Source of the DNA: Algoriphagus marincola DSM 16067
GTDB taxonomy: Bacteria > Bacteroidota > Bacteroidia > Cytophagales > Cyclobacteriaceae
DNA: 64,000 nucleotides
Assembly: GCF_000429405.1 (NCBI RefSeq)
Contig: NZ_AUBU01000003.1
Location: 248,001-312,000 of the forward strand
Reading direction: 5' to 3'
In this document: positions 1 to 7,565 of the stretch, one piece after another
Numbering within the stretch: position 1 is the stretch's first letter
Layout of the letters: each line of letters starts with the position of its first letter
The notes under the pieces: model-generated
What the model was told of the DNA's origin: nothing
Database searches by the model: none
What the model saw: the letters and a program-made list of their open reading frames with translations, nothing else
Program-made: the position numbers and the translations under genes

Positions 1-882
1 TTTGGATCGGACTGGCAAAAAGAGACTTTTCTCCACCCGCTACAAAAAGGAAAGATCCGAAGCTGCTTTGCCATGACCGAACCTGCCAATGCAGGTAGCA
101 ATCCAGTTGTCTTAAGCACTACAGCATTCAAAGATGGGGATTGCTATGTCATCAATGGGCATAAATGGTTTACCACAGCTGCAGATGGGGCCACATTCAC
201 CATCGTCATGGCTGTCACCAATCCTGAGGCTGAATCACCCTATCAGCGTGCAAGTATGATTTTGATTCCACTGGATAATCCGGGCTTTTCACTGATTAGA
301 AATATCCCCATCATGGGAGAAGAGGGTGAGGATTACCTGTCTCATGCGGAGGTGAAATTCGACAATTGCCGGGTTCCTATTAATCATCTCATTGGAAAAG
401 AAGGACAAGGGTTTGCCTTAGCGCAAGAGCGACTCGGTCCAGGGAGAATTCACCATTGTATGCGTTGGATAGGGATCTGCGAGCGTGTCTTCGATATGAT
501 GTGCCGTCGGGCTGTATCACGTGAGTTGCTACCTGGAAAGCCTTTGGCAGAAAAGCAAAGTGTCCAAAACTGGATTGCAGAAAGCCGGGCGGAAATAAAT
601 GCCAGTCGCCTGATGGTTTTGAATGTAGCTTCCAGAATGCAGGTATTAGGCAGTAAAGCTGTTAAAGAAGAAATTTCCACCATCAAATTTTATGTGGCTG
701 ACGTATTGATGAAGGTGATCGATCGCGCTATTCAGGTTCATGGAGCTCTTGGAGTCACAGACGACACCTTGCTTTCATTTTGGTACAGACATGAGCGGGG
801 AGCCAGAATCTATGATGGACCGGATGAAGTTCACAAAGCATCTTTAGCCAAAAGCATTCTAAAAAAATACCGACAGCCATGA
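1..882 (+). CDS. Acyl-CoA dehydrogenase, ACAD10/11-like (5' truncated by window edge)
   Basis: The reading frame is open from base 1 (FGSDWQKETFLHPL...), so the first ATG at 73 is internal and about 110 N-terminal residues of the roughly 400-residue family lie outside the window. The visible part has the FAD/substrate-loop motif around FAMTEPANAGSNP, the middle beta domain and the C-terminal helical bundle ending with YDGPDEVHKASLAKSILKKY, the form typical of the ACAD10/11 branch. It would be a flavoprotein that oxidises, or eliminates from, an acyl-CoA in the cytoplasm. Its TGA overlaps the next ATG by 4 bp (ATGA), so it is translationally coupled to the kinase-like gene, the same pairing that is fused into one protein in animal ACAD10/ACAD11. 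The substrate cannot be read from sequence. Confidence 0.93.
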   Translation, partial: FGSDWQKETFLHPLQKGKIRSCFAMTEPANAGSNPVVLSTTAFKDGDCYVINGHKWFTTAADGATFTIVMAVTNPEAESPYQRASMILIPLDNPGFSLIRNIPIMGEEGEDYLSHAEVKFDNCRVPINHLIGKEGQGFALAQERLGPGRIHHCMRWIGICERVFDMMCRRAVSRELLPGKPLAEKQSVQNWIAESRAEINASRLMVLNVASRMQVLGSKAVKEEISTIKFYVADVLMKVIDRAIQVHGALGVTDDTLLSFWYRHERGARIYDGPDEVHKASLAKSILKKYRQP

Positions 883-1904
883 ATGAAATGAATTTTGACA
901 GGCTTAAGGCTTTTTTGGAGGAGCGGTTTTACTGGGATCCTGCATCGATCAAAATCAGTCCACTCAATGGTGGCTTTTCCAATCTTACTTTTCTGGTGGA
1001 AACACCCAAAGGAAAATTTGCCCTACGCAGACCTCCTTTTGGCTACAAAATCAACACTGCCCATGATATGGCCCGGGAAAGTGGAATTCAGGAGGCCTTG
1101 CATCGAGCCGGTTACACCAAAGCCCCAAAATCCATTTTACTATATGAGGATGACCGAATTTTAGGTGCTCCTTTTTTCGTCATGGAATATATCGAGGGAA
1201 CTGTCATTCGAAACCGAAGGCCCTCAGGGATAATCCCGAATAAAGAAGAATTCGAAAAACTAGCTTGGAATACCATAGATGCACTCTTGGAACTTCATCA
1301 CCTTGAACTCAGAGAATCAGGTCTTCTGCTCCTAGGAAAGCCCGAGGGATATGTGGAGCGTCAGATACTTGGCTGGACCGACCGATATCTTCGAGCCAAA
1401 ACGGATGAAATTGCGGAAATGGAAAAGGTGGCTGAATGGCTAAAGTCCAACATACCCAAAAAGGAGAATTACGCATTCATCCACAATGATTTTAAGTATG
1501 ATAACCTTATCCTGGAACCTGAGGATATCAGCGAAATTAAAGCTGTTTTAGATTGGGAAATGTCCACTGTCGGAGAACCTTTGATGGATTTGGGGACCAG
1601 CTTGGCGTATTGGGCACAGGAAGACGATGAAGACATCCTGAAAATGTTCAATCTGACTCATTTACCAGGAAATCCTACCCGGCAGGAAGTCATCGAGTAC
1701 TACGATCGAAAATCTGGTCTAGACTTGAGCAATATGCTTTACTACTATGTCTATGGGTTATTTAAGGTTGCGGTAATTGCTCAGCAAATTTATAAACGCT
1801 ATAAGCTTGGACAGGCAGAAGATCCGCGTTTTGCAGCACTTATCGAAGTGGTAAAAGCTGCAGGTAGAAAAGCAGAAAAAAGTATACTCACAGAAAAAAT
1901 CTAA
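879..1904 (+). CDS. APH-family phosphotransferase (acyl-CoA kinase-like)
   Basis: 341 residues with the aminoglycoside/choline-kinase fold. The nucleotide loop region is near residues 28-45 (LNGGFSNLTF), the catalytic Brenner motif is HNDFKYDNLIL at about residue 202, and the metal-binding segment is AVLDWEMSTVGEPLMDLG. These features place it with the phosphotransferases that accompany acyl-CoA dehydrogenases rather than with antibiotic-resistance enzymes. In the Pseudomonas levulinate pathway (LvaA) and in animal ACAD10/11, such kinases phosphorylate a 4-hydroxyacyl-CoA so that the dehydrogenase partner can eliminate phosphate. That this gene does the same is inference from the coupled arrangement. 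It overlaps the dehydrogenase by 4 bp and is followed after 1 bp by a 3-hydroxyacyl-CoA dehydrogenase. Confidence 0.9.
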   Translation: MNEMNFDRLKAFLEERFYWDPASIKISPLNGGFSNLTFLVETPKGKFALRRPPFGYKINTAHDMARESGIQEALHRAGYTKAPKSILLYEDDRILGAPFFVMEYIEGTVIRNRRPSGIIPNKEEFEKLAWNTIDALLELHHLELRESGLLLLGKPEGYVERQILGWTDRYLRAKTDEIAEMEKVAEWLKSNIPKKENYAFIHNDFKYDNLILEPEDISEIKAVLDWEMSTVGEPLMDLGTSLAYWAQEDDEDILKMFNLTHLPGNPTRQEVIEYYDRKSGLDLSNMLYYYVYGLFKVAVIAQQIYKRYKLGQAEDPRFAALIEVVKAAGRKAEKSILTEKI

Positions 1905-1905
1905 T

Positions 1906-2781
1906 ATGACCATCCAAAAAGTTTGCATTCTTGGTGCTGGAACCTTGGGTTCTCGCGTTGCGCTTCAAGCAGCCATTTCAGGCTACACCGTCTCTGTCTA
2001 TGACATTCATGAAAAAGCGCTGGATTTCGGGTTTCAGACCATGAAAAAGATCTTGGCTCAGTTGGAAAAAGGCAAGCTCCTGAAGGAAGCACCCGAGAAG
2101 ATTCTTTCCAGGATCTATTTCACCACCGATGCCGAAAAGGCGATTCAGGATGCCGACATTGTCAATGAAAGTGTGACTGAGGAGGTCGAAATAAAGAAGG
2201 AGGTTTGGAAAAAGTTTGGGAAAATTGCTCCTCAGAAGACCTTTTTCACCACCAACACATCCTACATGCTTCCATCTATGTTTGCTGAGGAGTCCGGAAG
2301 GCCTGAGATGTTTTGTGCTTTTCACTTCCATGATGTCTTTTATTCGCGAGTGGTAGATATTATGCCTCATCCAGGTACAGATCCTGCCATGATTCCCATG
2401 CTAGAGGACTTCGGGAGAAAACTCAATCAGGTTCCTGTCCTAGTTCAAAAAGAAAATCCAGGCTACATTTTCAATACCATGCTTTTGGCCTTGATCGGTG
2501 CTGCTGGAAAGTTGCTGACAGGTGAGGTAGCAAGTGTAGAAGACATTGACCGGTCTTGGATGGTCAACTTTCATATGCCGATGGGACCCTTTGGAATTTT
2601 GGATTCGATTGGATTGGATACGGCTTGGCATGTCACCAAAAACCGAACCGATTCTGCTTCGCAGGCTTTTGCAAAGCTTCTCAAATCTTATATCGATGAG
2701 GGGAAGCTAGGTGAGAAATCAGGTGAGGGTTTTTATTCCTATCCTAATCCTGCTTATAAAAATCCGGATTTCATCCAATAA
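1906..2781 (+). CDS. 3-hydroxyacyl-CoA dehydrogenase (NAD-binding)
   Basis: 291 residues, the length of a stand-alone short-chain hydroxyacyl-CoA dehydrogenase. It opens with a Rossmann motif (CILGAGTLGSRVALQAA), followed by the acidic residue after beta-2 (VYDIHEKA). The conserved TTNTSYMLPS strand and the FHFHDVFYSRVVDIMPHPGT segment contain the catalytic His region. The C-terminal helical dimerisation domain includes PGYIFNTMLLAL and ends with GEKSGEGFYSYPNP, a typical family tail. It would oxidise an L-3-hydroxyacyl-CoA to 3-ketoacyl-CoA with NAD+. It begins 1 bp after the kinase-like gene, forming a three-gene operon. Its 3' end overlaps the convergent trmB by 11 bp. Confidence 0.92.
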   Translation: MTIQKVCILGAGTLGSRVALQAAISGYTVSVYDIHEKALDFGFQTMKKILAQLEKGKLLKEAPEKILSRIYFTTDAEKAIQDADIVNESVTEEVEIKKEVWKKFGKIAPQKTFFTTNTSYMLPSMFAEESGRPEMFCAFHFHDVFYSRVVDIMPHPGTDPAMIPMLEDFGRKLNQVPVLVQKENPGYIFNTMLLALIGAAGKLLTGEVASVEDIDRSWMVNFHMPMGPFGILDSIGLDTAWHVTKNRTDSASQAFAKLLKSYIDEGKLGEKSGEGFYSYPNPAYKNPDFIQ

Positions 2782-3433
2782 AGCGAAACTTCAGGTATTT
2801 GATTTTCTCTCCCTTTTCAGAAAACATCTTCTCATAGCGGGTTTGAATACCAAAGTGATCATCCTTCCATTCACTTTGATAAAAATCATGCGTGTGACCC
2901 AAAACCTGTATGTCTCTTCTGGATTGAACCAAGTTCAAAGAGAAGTCAAATAAGCCAGTGTTATCGGTTTTGAAATGCACGGTTCCCCCGGATTTCAAAA
3001 GAGGTTTATACATGTCCAAAAAACGATCAGAAGTTAATCTTCGCTTTTCGTCTCCATCCCTCGGAAAAGGATCAGGAAAGGTAATCCACAGCTCATCGAT
3101 CTCTCCTTGATCAAAAAACTTATCCAAAAGCTGAATCTGAGTTCGTAGAAATGCTACATTTTCCAATCCTTCTTCGGTAGCGGTAGAACTCCCCTTCCAG
3201 ATGCGGCTTCCTTTGATATCTACCCCGATGAAGTTTTGATGAGGGAATACCCGAGCCAAGCCAACTGTGAATTCGCCTCTCCCACATGCCAATTCAACGA
3301 CCAAAGGATTTTGGTTTTGAAATTGCCTTGCTCGCCACTGACCTTTGATTTCCTCAAAAATGGGCTTACCCTCTTGTACTACATTGGGGTTTTCTTCATT
3401 CGCCTTGAAGCGAACCAGTTTTTTCCTACTCAT
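2771..3433 (-). CDS. trmB: tRNA (guanine-N7-)-methyltransferase
   Basis: 220 residues. It carries the SAM-binding motif VVELACGRGEFTVGLA at about residue 45, the acidic strand end FIGVDIKGSR and the TrmB signature ITFPDPFPRDGDEKRRLTS. The final part (FGIQTRYEKMF) is also characteristic. It makes m7G46 in the variable loop of tRNAs. The ATG (3431-3433) directly follows a TAA (3434-3436) that ends a leftover folC C-terminal reading frame, so trmB was probably once stop-to-start coupled to folC; the toxin-antitoxin cassette now separates them. Its 3' end overlaps the convergent hydroxyacyl-CoA dehydrogenase gene by 11 bp. Confidence 0.95.
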   Translation of the reverse strand: MSRKKLVRFKANEENPNVVQEGKPIFEEIKGQWRARQFQNQNPLVVELACGRGEFTVGLARVFPHQNFIGVDIKGSRIWKGSSTATEEGLENVAFLRTQIQLLDKFFDQGEIDELWITFPDPFPRDGDEKRRLTSDRFLDMYKPLLKSGGTVHFKTDNTGLFDFSLNLVQSRRDIQVLGHTHDFYQSEWKDDHFGIQTRYEKMFSEKGEKIKYLKFRFIG

Positions 3434-3538
3434 TTACAGCTCTTCGATTTCTGCGACCACAAAAGTACTGCCTCCGATAAATATCAGGTAATCTTTACCC
3501 ATTTTTTTCGGGAATGAATTTGGCAGTTCGAGAGTCAT
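3434..3538 (-). pseudogene. Detached folC 3' end remnant
   Basis: On the minus strand a short open frame ends with KKMGKDYLIFIGGSTF followed by VVAEIEEL and TAA. The last 18 or so residues are the same as the C-terminus of the intact folC upstream (encoded at 4213 onward). The residues just before them (FPKKMGKD versus FARKKAKAND) look like a diverged version of the same region, so homology extends a little past the 55-bp identical block. The frame is open from 3550 to 3434, with an ATG at 3536-3538. It lacks the rest of FolC and is best read as the original, or an alternative, folC end displaced by the insertion of the toxin-antitoxin cassette. Confidence 0.7.
3435..3489. repeat. 55-bp direct repeat, left copy (trmB-proximal)
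   Basis: Bases 3435-3489 are identical over 55 bp to 4214-4268 (offset 779). The repeat is the last part of folC, from the codons for LIFIGGSTF through the end of the gene. Flanking bases differ on both sides (T versus C before, A versus C after). Confidence 0.95.
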
Positions 3539-3672
3539 AACTTTGCTATCCTATAGACTGCTCAAAATGGTATTTAAACCCAACCACCTAATTTAAAGGA
3601 ATAAGAAATAGATTTAGAAAACCAGCTCTGTATAAAAATCCTTACCTTTAATTATCACGTTAAGACAATCAA

Positions 3673-3906
3673 ATGGATATTTCGGTAAAATATAAAATCA
3701 TATCTGAAATCATGAAAAGCAATGATGAAGAGAGGCTGAATGCAGTCAAAACGATTTTAAATATCGAGGACAAAGCTGATTTTTGGGAAGAGATAAGCGA
3801 GGAAGATCAAGTGGCTATCGACCAAACCTTGGAGCAACTTGATAGAGGAAATTTCATCTCAAGGGAGTCCCTTAATGCAGAAATTAAAGAGAAATATAAT
3901 TTTTAG
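3673..3906 (+). CDS. Antitoxin of a RelE/ParE-type module
   Basis: 77 residues, highly charged, with no membrane segment. The sequence runs from a helical N-terminus (MDISVKYKIISEIMKSNDEE) to a C-terminal half with the pattern EEISEEDQVAIDQTLEQLDRG then NFISRESLNAEIKEKY. This layout, with a short acidic helix followed by an exposed toxin-wrapping tail, is common in small antitoxins next to RelE/ParE toxins in Bacteroidota. The toxin gene starts 2 bp after its stop. By family analogy it would neutralise the toxin and repress its own promoter. The exact antitoxin family is not certain, and no distinct ribbon-helix-helix motif can be asserted by eye. Confidence 0.8.
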   Translation: MDISVKYKIISEIMKSNDEERLNAVKTILNIEDKADFWEEISEEDQVAIDQTLEQLDRGNFISRESLNAEIKEKYNF

Positions 3907-3908
3907 AA

Positions 3909-4199
3909 TTGAGCCATCCCATTCGATATTCACTCCGAGCTAGACATGAGATTTTGGATATATTGGACTATATCGATCAAAATTTTGGTCGAAAAAAAGC
4001 CAAAGAGATTTATCAAAGGTTAGAAAGGGCTATTGATTTGATTTCAGAAGTACCAGAAATGTTTCCTGAATCCAAGAAAAGAAAAGGATTAAGAAGATAT
4101 GTTTTCAGTAAACAAACCAGTATTTACTATCGTGTAAATTCAGACTCTATTGAAATAGTAAGTCTCCGACCAAACCGAAAAGACCCAAAGAATTTTTAA
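3909..4199 (+). CDS. RelE/ParE-family toxin
   Basis: 96 residues in the usual size range of the RelE/ParE fold. Family hallmarks are the N-terminal YSLRARHEILDILDYIDQNFG (A..DL..I..Y-type helix), the central SEVPEMFPESKKRKGLRRYVF and the C-terminal strand pair SIYYRVNSDSIEIVSLRPNR. The best start is TTG at 3909, 2 bp after the antitoxin stop, giving the expected N-terminus; no ATG lies nearby. Family members cleave ribosome-bound mRNA or poison gyrase, and which applies here cannot be told. It lies in the cassette flanked by the folC direct repeats. Confidence 0.85.
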   Translation: MSHPIRYSLRARHEILDILDYIDQNFGRKKAKEIYQRLERAIDLISEVPEMFPESKKRKGLRRYVFSKQTSIYYRVNSDSIEIVSLRPNRKDPKNF

Positions 4200-4212
4200 T
4201 CCTTATTTACCA

Positions 4213-5517
4213 CTACAGCTCTTCGATTTCTGCGACCACAAAAGTACTGCCTCCGATAAATATCAGGTCATTCGCTTTAGCTTTTTTTCTGGCAAATCGA
4301 ACTGCCTCTGAAATAGAAGGAATGGTTTCGCCTTTTAAGCCCTGCATAGCAGCTTTTTCCGCCAGTTCTTTTGCTGGCATGGCTCTCGGGATGCTTGCTT
4401 CGCAAAAAATATAGTGGGCATTTTTAGGCATCAAACTTAGTACTTTTGAAATATCCTTATCACTGACCATTCCCAAAACTAACCACAGTTGATCAAATTG
4501 GTAGGTTTTCAATTGCTCCAGTATTGCCTTTATCCCGGGTTCATTATGCCCTGTATCCGTGATGACCCAGGGATTTTTACCCAAAATCTGCCAGCGACCT
4601 TTCAACCCGGTAAGTTGAGAGACTTTCAAAAGCCCTTCGTGAACTGATTCATCGCTCAGCTTCCAACCCATTTTTCGCAGTTGCTCAATACTTTCCAAGA
4701 TTCCTGGCAAATTGAAAACCTGATAATCGCCCAAAAGACCGAACTCAAGTTCTGTTTTCTTCAAATCATGAACTACCTCGTAGGATGCCGATAACAAAAT
4801 GTCACTTTTAGCCTGGCCTTTATTTGTCTTTTTCACCTTCCAGTAATCATCAGCAAATACCAGTGGAGCACTTCTTTCAATTGCGAGTTGACGAAATACA
4901 GGCTCACATTCCTCCTGTGTTTGACTGATCACCACAGGAGTTTCAGCTTTGATAATTCCGGCCTTTTCTGCCGCGATTTTCGGCAAAGTGTCCCCTAAGT
5001 ACTGCATGTGATCCCAGCCAATATTGGTAATCAGGGATAGTTCAGGCTCAATGACATTAGTGCTATCCAACCTTCCTCCCATTCCAACTTCTATGATGGC
5101 TATATCTACCGCTTCCTCAGCGAAGTACCAAAAAGCCATTCCAACGGTCATCTCAAAAAAACTAGGCTTAAGTTCCAGCAGAAACTCACGATTAGCCTCA
5201 ACAAAGCGGACAACTTCCTCCTCCGGAATTTCTATTCCGTTGATGCGAATTCGCTCAGTAAAAGACTTGAGATGAGGGGAAGTATAAAGTCCTGTTTTGT
5301 ATCCTGCAGCTTGGAAAACAGCTGCCAGAGAATGAGAGGAACTCCCCTTTCCATTAGTTCCGGCTACATGAACGGATTTAAACTTCTTCTCCGGATTCCC
5401 AAGATGATTGCAAAGAGCGATCGTGTTAGACAGGTCTTTTTTGAAAGCTGCAGCCCCGACACGCTGGAACATCGGCAAAGCACCATATAAAAAATCTAAG
5501 GCCTCCTGATAGGTCAT
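4213..5517 (-). CDS. folC: Bifunctional folylpolyglutamate/dihydrofolate synthase
   Basis: 434 residues from the ATG at 5515-5517. It adds glutamate to folates, and in many bacteria to dihydropteroate, using ATP. The Mur-ligase-type P-loop is HVAGTNGKGSSSHSL near residue 50, followed by GLYTSPHLKSFTERIR (omega loop), the metal-site segment AIIEVGMGGRLDSTN and NIGWDHMQYLG. The C-terminal domain has TDTGHNEPGI. The frame stays open 66 bp further upstream into the TonB-like gene, but the chosen Met (MTYQEALDFLYGALP) matches the usual FolC beginning and lies 4 bp after the upstream stop. Its last 55 bp are duplicated next to trmB around a toxin-antitoxin cassette. Confidence 0.95.
   Translation of the reverse strand: MTYQEALDFLYGALPMFQRVGAAAFKKDLSNTIALCNHLGNPEKKFKSVHVAGTNGKGSSSHSLAAVFQAAGYKTGLYTSPHLKSFTERIRINGIEIPEEEVVRFVEANREFLLELKPSFFEMTVGMAFWYFAEEAVDIAIIEVGMGGRLDSTNVIEPELSLITNIGWDHMQYLGDTLPKIAAEKAGIIKAETPVVISQTQEECEPVFRQLAIERSAPLVFADDYWKVKKTNKGQAKSDILLSASYEVVHDLKKTELEFGLLGDYQVFNLPGILESIEQLRKMGWKLSDESVHEGLLKVSQLTGLKGRWQILGKNPWVITDTGHNEPGIKAILEQLKTYQFDQLWLVLGMVSDKDISKVLSLMPKNAHYIFCEASIPRAMPAKELAEKAAMQGLKGETIPSISEAVRFARKKAKANDLIFIGGSTFVVAEIEEL
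4214..4268. repeat. 55-bp direct repeat, right copy (inside intact folC)
   Basis: Identical to 3435-3489. This copy encodes the C-terminus of the full-length folC, whose stop codon here is TAG (4213-4215), whereas the left copy reads into TAA. Confidence 0.95.
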
Positions 5518-5521
5518 GGAT

Positions 5522-6481
5522 TTAATCAACCTTAATAATAAATGTGATTTTTCCGCTAGAGAAATCGGCAACGGCGGTACCACCCTGTCGCTTAAAAGAA
5601 ACTTTATTCACTACTTGACGATAGTATGCAAGCACCTCATTGGAGACATTGTATTCCAATGGAACTGCTTGGACCACGCGTCCGGAATCATCCACAGTGA
5701 TTTTAAAAACGATACGACCACTTCGAGTGGACACTTGGTCATTGATATTGGGTTTAGCGGCAAAATCCCATCCAGCCAAGTCAAGACTGTAGCCAGCACC
5801 TGAATTGGTACCCTGACCTGAACCCTGCCCCATAATAGCGCGACCATCCACAGTACCTTTCGGGTCTCCGGCATCCCCTTTTTCCTTGGAATCACCTTGT
5901 GCTCCACCAGCTGCAGGTTGGTTTCCTTTTCCTTTGGTACCACCTGCACCCATCAGCGCTCTTTCATTGATTTTAGGTTGTTCAGGTGCTTTCTGGACCG
6001 TTTCTTCTGCTTTTGATTCTGCGGGAGTAGTAACAATTTTTGCTGGCTCAGTAGGTTTAGGATCCGGTTGTTTGACTGTTTCAGTAGCTTTCTCTTCTCC
6101 CTTCAAAGGAGATGGCTTGGCCGATACCGCCTGATTTGTATTGGGCTGAGGGTTTGACTTTGGTTTTGCCTGCTCGGTCTTCGGAGCGGGAGTTGGCGTA
6201 GCTTCGGGGCTGACTTTTTGGGCAATTTCACCCGGGGCAGCAGCTTCTACTACTGGAGTTTGAGCTTCAGAAGGCGGGTTAGAGCTATTGATATTACCAG
6301 AACCTGTCGGAGTAAAACCCAAATTCAACTCCAAACCAAAAGTGGGAAGCGGTGGAATAGGTTGTTTCCAAACGACAATAAAATAGATCGCAATCAGCAG
6401 TAGAATATTCACCAGGAGGGTAATGATACCCGCCCGCTTCTTGTTTTGGCTTACTACTTTGTCTGCGTTCCAATATTCCAT
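5522..6481 (-). CDS. TonB/TolA-like energy transducer
   Basis: 319 residues from the ATG at 6479-6481, 1 bp after the exbD stop; an alternative start 10 codons upstream would overlap exbD. The layout is a short cytoplasmic N-terminus, one membrane helix (about residues 20-40, GIITLLVNILLLIAIYFIVV) and a long Pro/Ala/Lys/Glu-rich periplasmic linker (about 60-190). A Gly-rich stretch (about 190-240) precedes a C-terminal domain with GRIVFKITVDDSGRVVQAV. That matches TonB/TolA proteins, which couple the proton-motive force through ExbB/ExbD to outer-membrane proteins. The gene sits in the order SPOR-exbB-exbD-this-folC with gaps of 1-4 bp. Confidence 0.85.
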   Translation of the reverse strand: MEYWNADKVVSQNKKRAGIITLLVNILLLIAIYFIVVWKQPIPPLPTFGLELNLGFTPTGSGNINSSNPPSEAQTPVVEAAAPGEIAQKVSPEATPTPAPKTEQAKPKSNPQPNTNQAVSAKPSPLKGEEKATETVKQPDPKPTEPAKIVTTPAESKAEETVQKAPEQPKINERALMGAGGTKGKGNQPAAGGAQGDSKEKGDAGDPKGTVDGRAIMGQGSGQGTNSGAGYSLDLAGWDFAAKPNINDQVSTRSGRIVFKITVDDSGRVVQAVPLEYNVSNEVLAYYRQVVNKVSFKRQGGTAVADFSSGKITFIIKVD

Positions 6482-6482
6482 C

Positions 6483-6872
6483 TTAATACGGTTTTGTGGC
6501 AATGGAAACATTTGCTTCCAAGCCTGCTGCTATACCGCCAATCTCCACCAAGTATTCCACAGGTACTTCTTTATCAATATGAAGGACCACTTGGCTATCC
6601 TTTCCTTTGAGCAAGGAAGTCAATTCAGCCTTAATTTGATCCCGATTGACCACCTTATCATTTACGGCATATTTGAGGTCTTTGGTGACCGAAACGGTTA
6701 CTTCCTGCAGGGCTATATCTGATGTCTCACTCGATGGGAGATTGACAGGAAGACCTGAGGGAGTAATAAATGAGGAGGTCAACATGAAGAATATCAAGAG
6801 AAGAAAAATGATATCCGTCATGGAGGACATACTGAAAGCTGACTCTACTTTATGTTTGGATTGAAGTGCCAT
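6483..6872 (-). CDS. exbD: ExbD/TolR-family biopolymer transport protein
   Basis: 129 residues with one membrane helix (about residues 18-38). It carries the family motif SMTDIIFLLLIFFMLTSSF, in which the Asp is the proton-pathway residue. A periplasmic domain with QVVLHIDKEVPVEYLVEI follows. It works with the ExbB-like protein encoded 2 bp upstream and the TonB-like protein encoded 1 bp downstream to transmit proton-motive force across the periplasm. At 129 residues it is compact but normal for Bacteroidota ExbD proteins. Confidence 0.93.
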   Translation of the reverse strand: MALQSKHKVESAFSMSSMTDIIFLLLIFFMLTSSFITPSGLPVNLPSSETSDIALQEVTVSVTKDLKYAVNDKVVNRDQIKAELTSLLKGKDSQVVLHIDKEVPVEYLVEIGGIAAGLEANVSIATKPY

Positions 6873-6874
6873 GC

Positions 6875-7564
6875 TTATTTTTCTTGTAGGAGTTCGATAA
6901 ATTCGATAGAGGCATATTCCATTCTATGTACGAGTTTGGAAACCTGGGTAACCAAATAATTGTATCCCAAATATGCCAGGATACCTACTACCAGACCTGT
7001 GGCGGTAGTAATCATTGCCTCATAGATTCCTTCGGAAAGGAGCTTCGGCGAAACCATGCCCTCTTCTTGGGCAATGGCAATAAAAGCCTGAATCATCCCT
7101 GCGACCGTACCCAAAAACCCAATCATAGGGGCTGCACCGGATACCGTTGCCAAAAGACTCAAATTCTTTTCGAGTTTGTAAATCTCTATTTTCCCTACGT
7201 TCTCAATCGAAACTTCGATGTTTTTCAAGGGAGAACCAATTCGCTCCACTCCTTTTGCGATCATATTGGCAATGGGAGTTTTTTCATCTGCACAGAGCAT
7301 TTTGGCTTTTTCCACTTGTCCACTTGCGACCAAGACTTTCACCTGATCCAATAAATGAGCAGGAGTTTTAGAAGCTTTCTTCAAAGTCATCAATCGCTCA
7401 ATGAAAATGTAAATGGCCAAAATAAACAATAGGTAGAGCGGGATCATCATATACCCACCTTTGATTAAAAGATCAAGCAAACCGATTTGCTCGGCCGCAC
7501 CATTCATAGCCAGACTATCGGCTGCCGCCGAGGAATCTGTAGAGAGCGTTTGTAATAAGATCAT
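6875..7564 (-). CDS. exbB: MotA/TolQ/ExbB proton channel family protein
   Basis: 229 residues with three predicted membrane spans: about 35-55 (MMIPLYLLFILAIYIFIE), 135-160 and 180-205. The conserved block LATVSGAAPMIGFLGTVAGM followed by IQAFIAIA, and the later ITTATGLVVGILAYLGYNYL, are standard for ExbB/TolQ. It forms the pentameric proton channel around ExbD. It is followed by exbD after 2 bp and preceded by a SPOR-domain gene whose stop lies 1 bp away. The Ala/Ser-rich start (MILLQTLSTDSSAAADS) is an extension before the first helix, as in other Bacteroidota members. Confidence 0.93.
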   Translation of the reverse strand: MILLQTLSTDSSAAADSLAMNGAAEQIGLLDLLIKGGYMMIPLYLLFILAIYIFIERLMTLKKASKTPAHLLDQVKVLVASGQVEKAKMLCADEKTPIANMIAKGVERIGSPLKNIEVSIENVGKIEIYKLEKNLSLLATVSGAAPMIGFLGTVAGMIQAFIAIAQEEGMVSPKLLSEGIYEAMITTATGLVVGILAYLGYNYLVTQVSKLVHRMEYASIEFIELLQEK

Positions 7565-7565
7565 A

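Larger units (their letters stand above)
3435..4268. mobile_element. Candidate toxin-antitoxin cassette inserted at folC 3' end
   Basis: A 779-bp unit (one repeat copy plus the sequence between) sits between folC and trmB, bounded by two perfect 55-bp copies of the folC 3' terminus. It contains only a ParD/RelB-like and RelE/ParE-like pair, on the strand opposite to its neighbours, and is visibly richer in A+T than the flanking genes. Site-specific elements that enter the 3' end of a gene and restore its coding sequence leave exactly this footprint. No integrase is present, so it may be a passenger, a deletion remnant or a product of homologous exchange. Mobility itself is inference. Confidence 0.55.

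Noticed and set aside
5518..5583. Longer folC start
   Set aside because: It overlaps the upstream TonB-like gene and precedes the usual FolC N-terminus (MTYQEAL).
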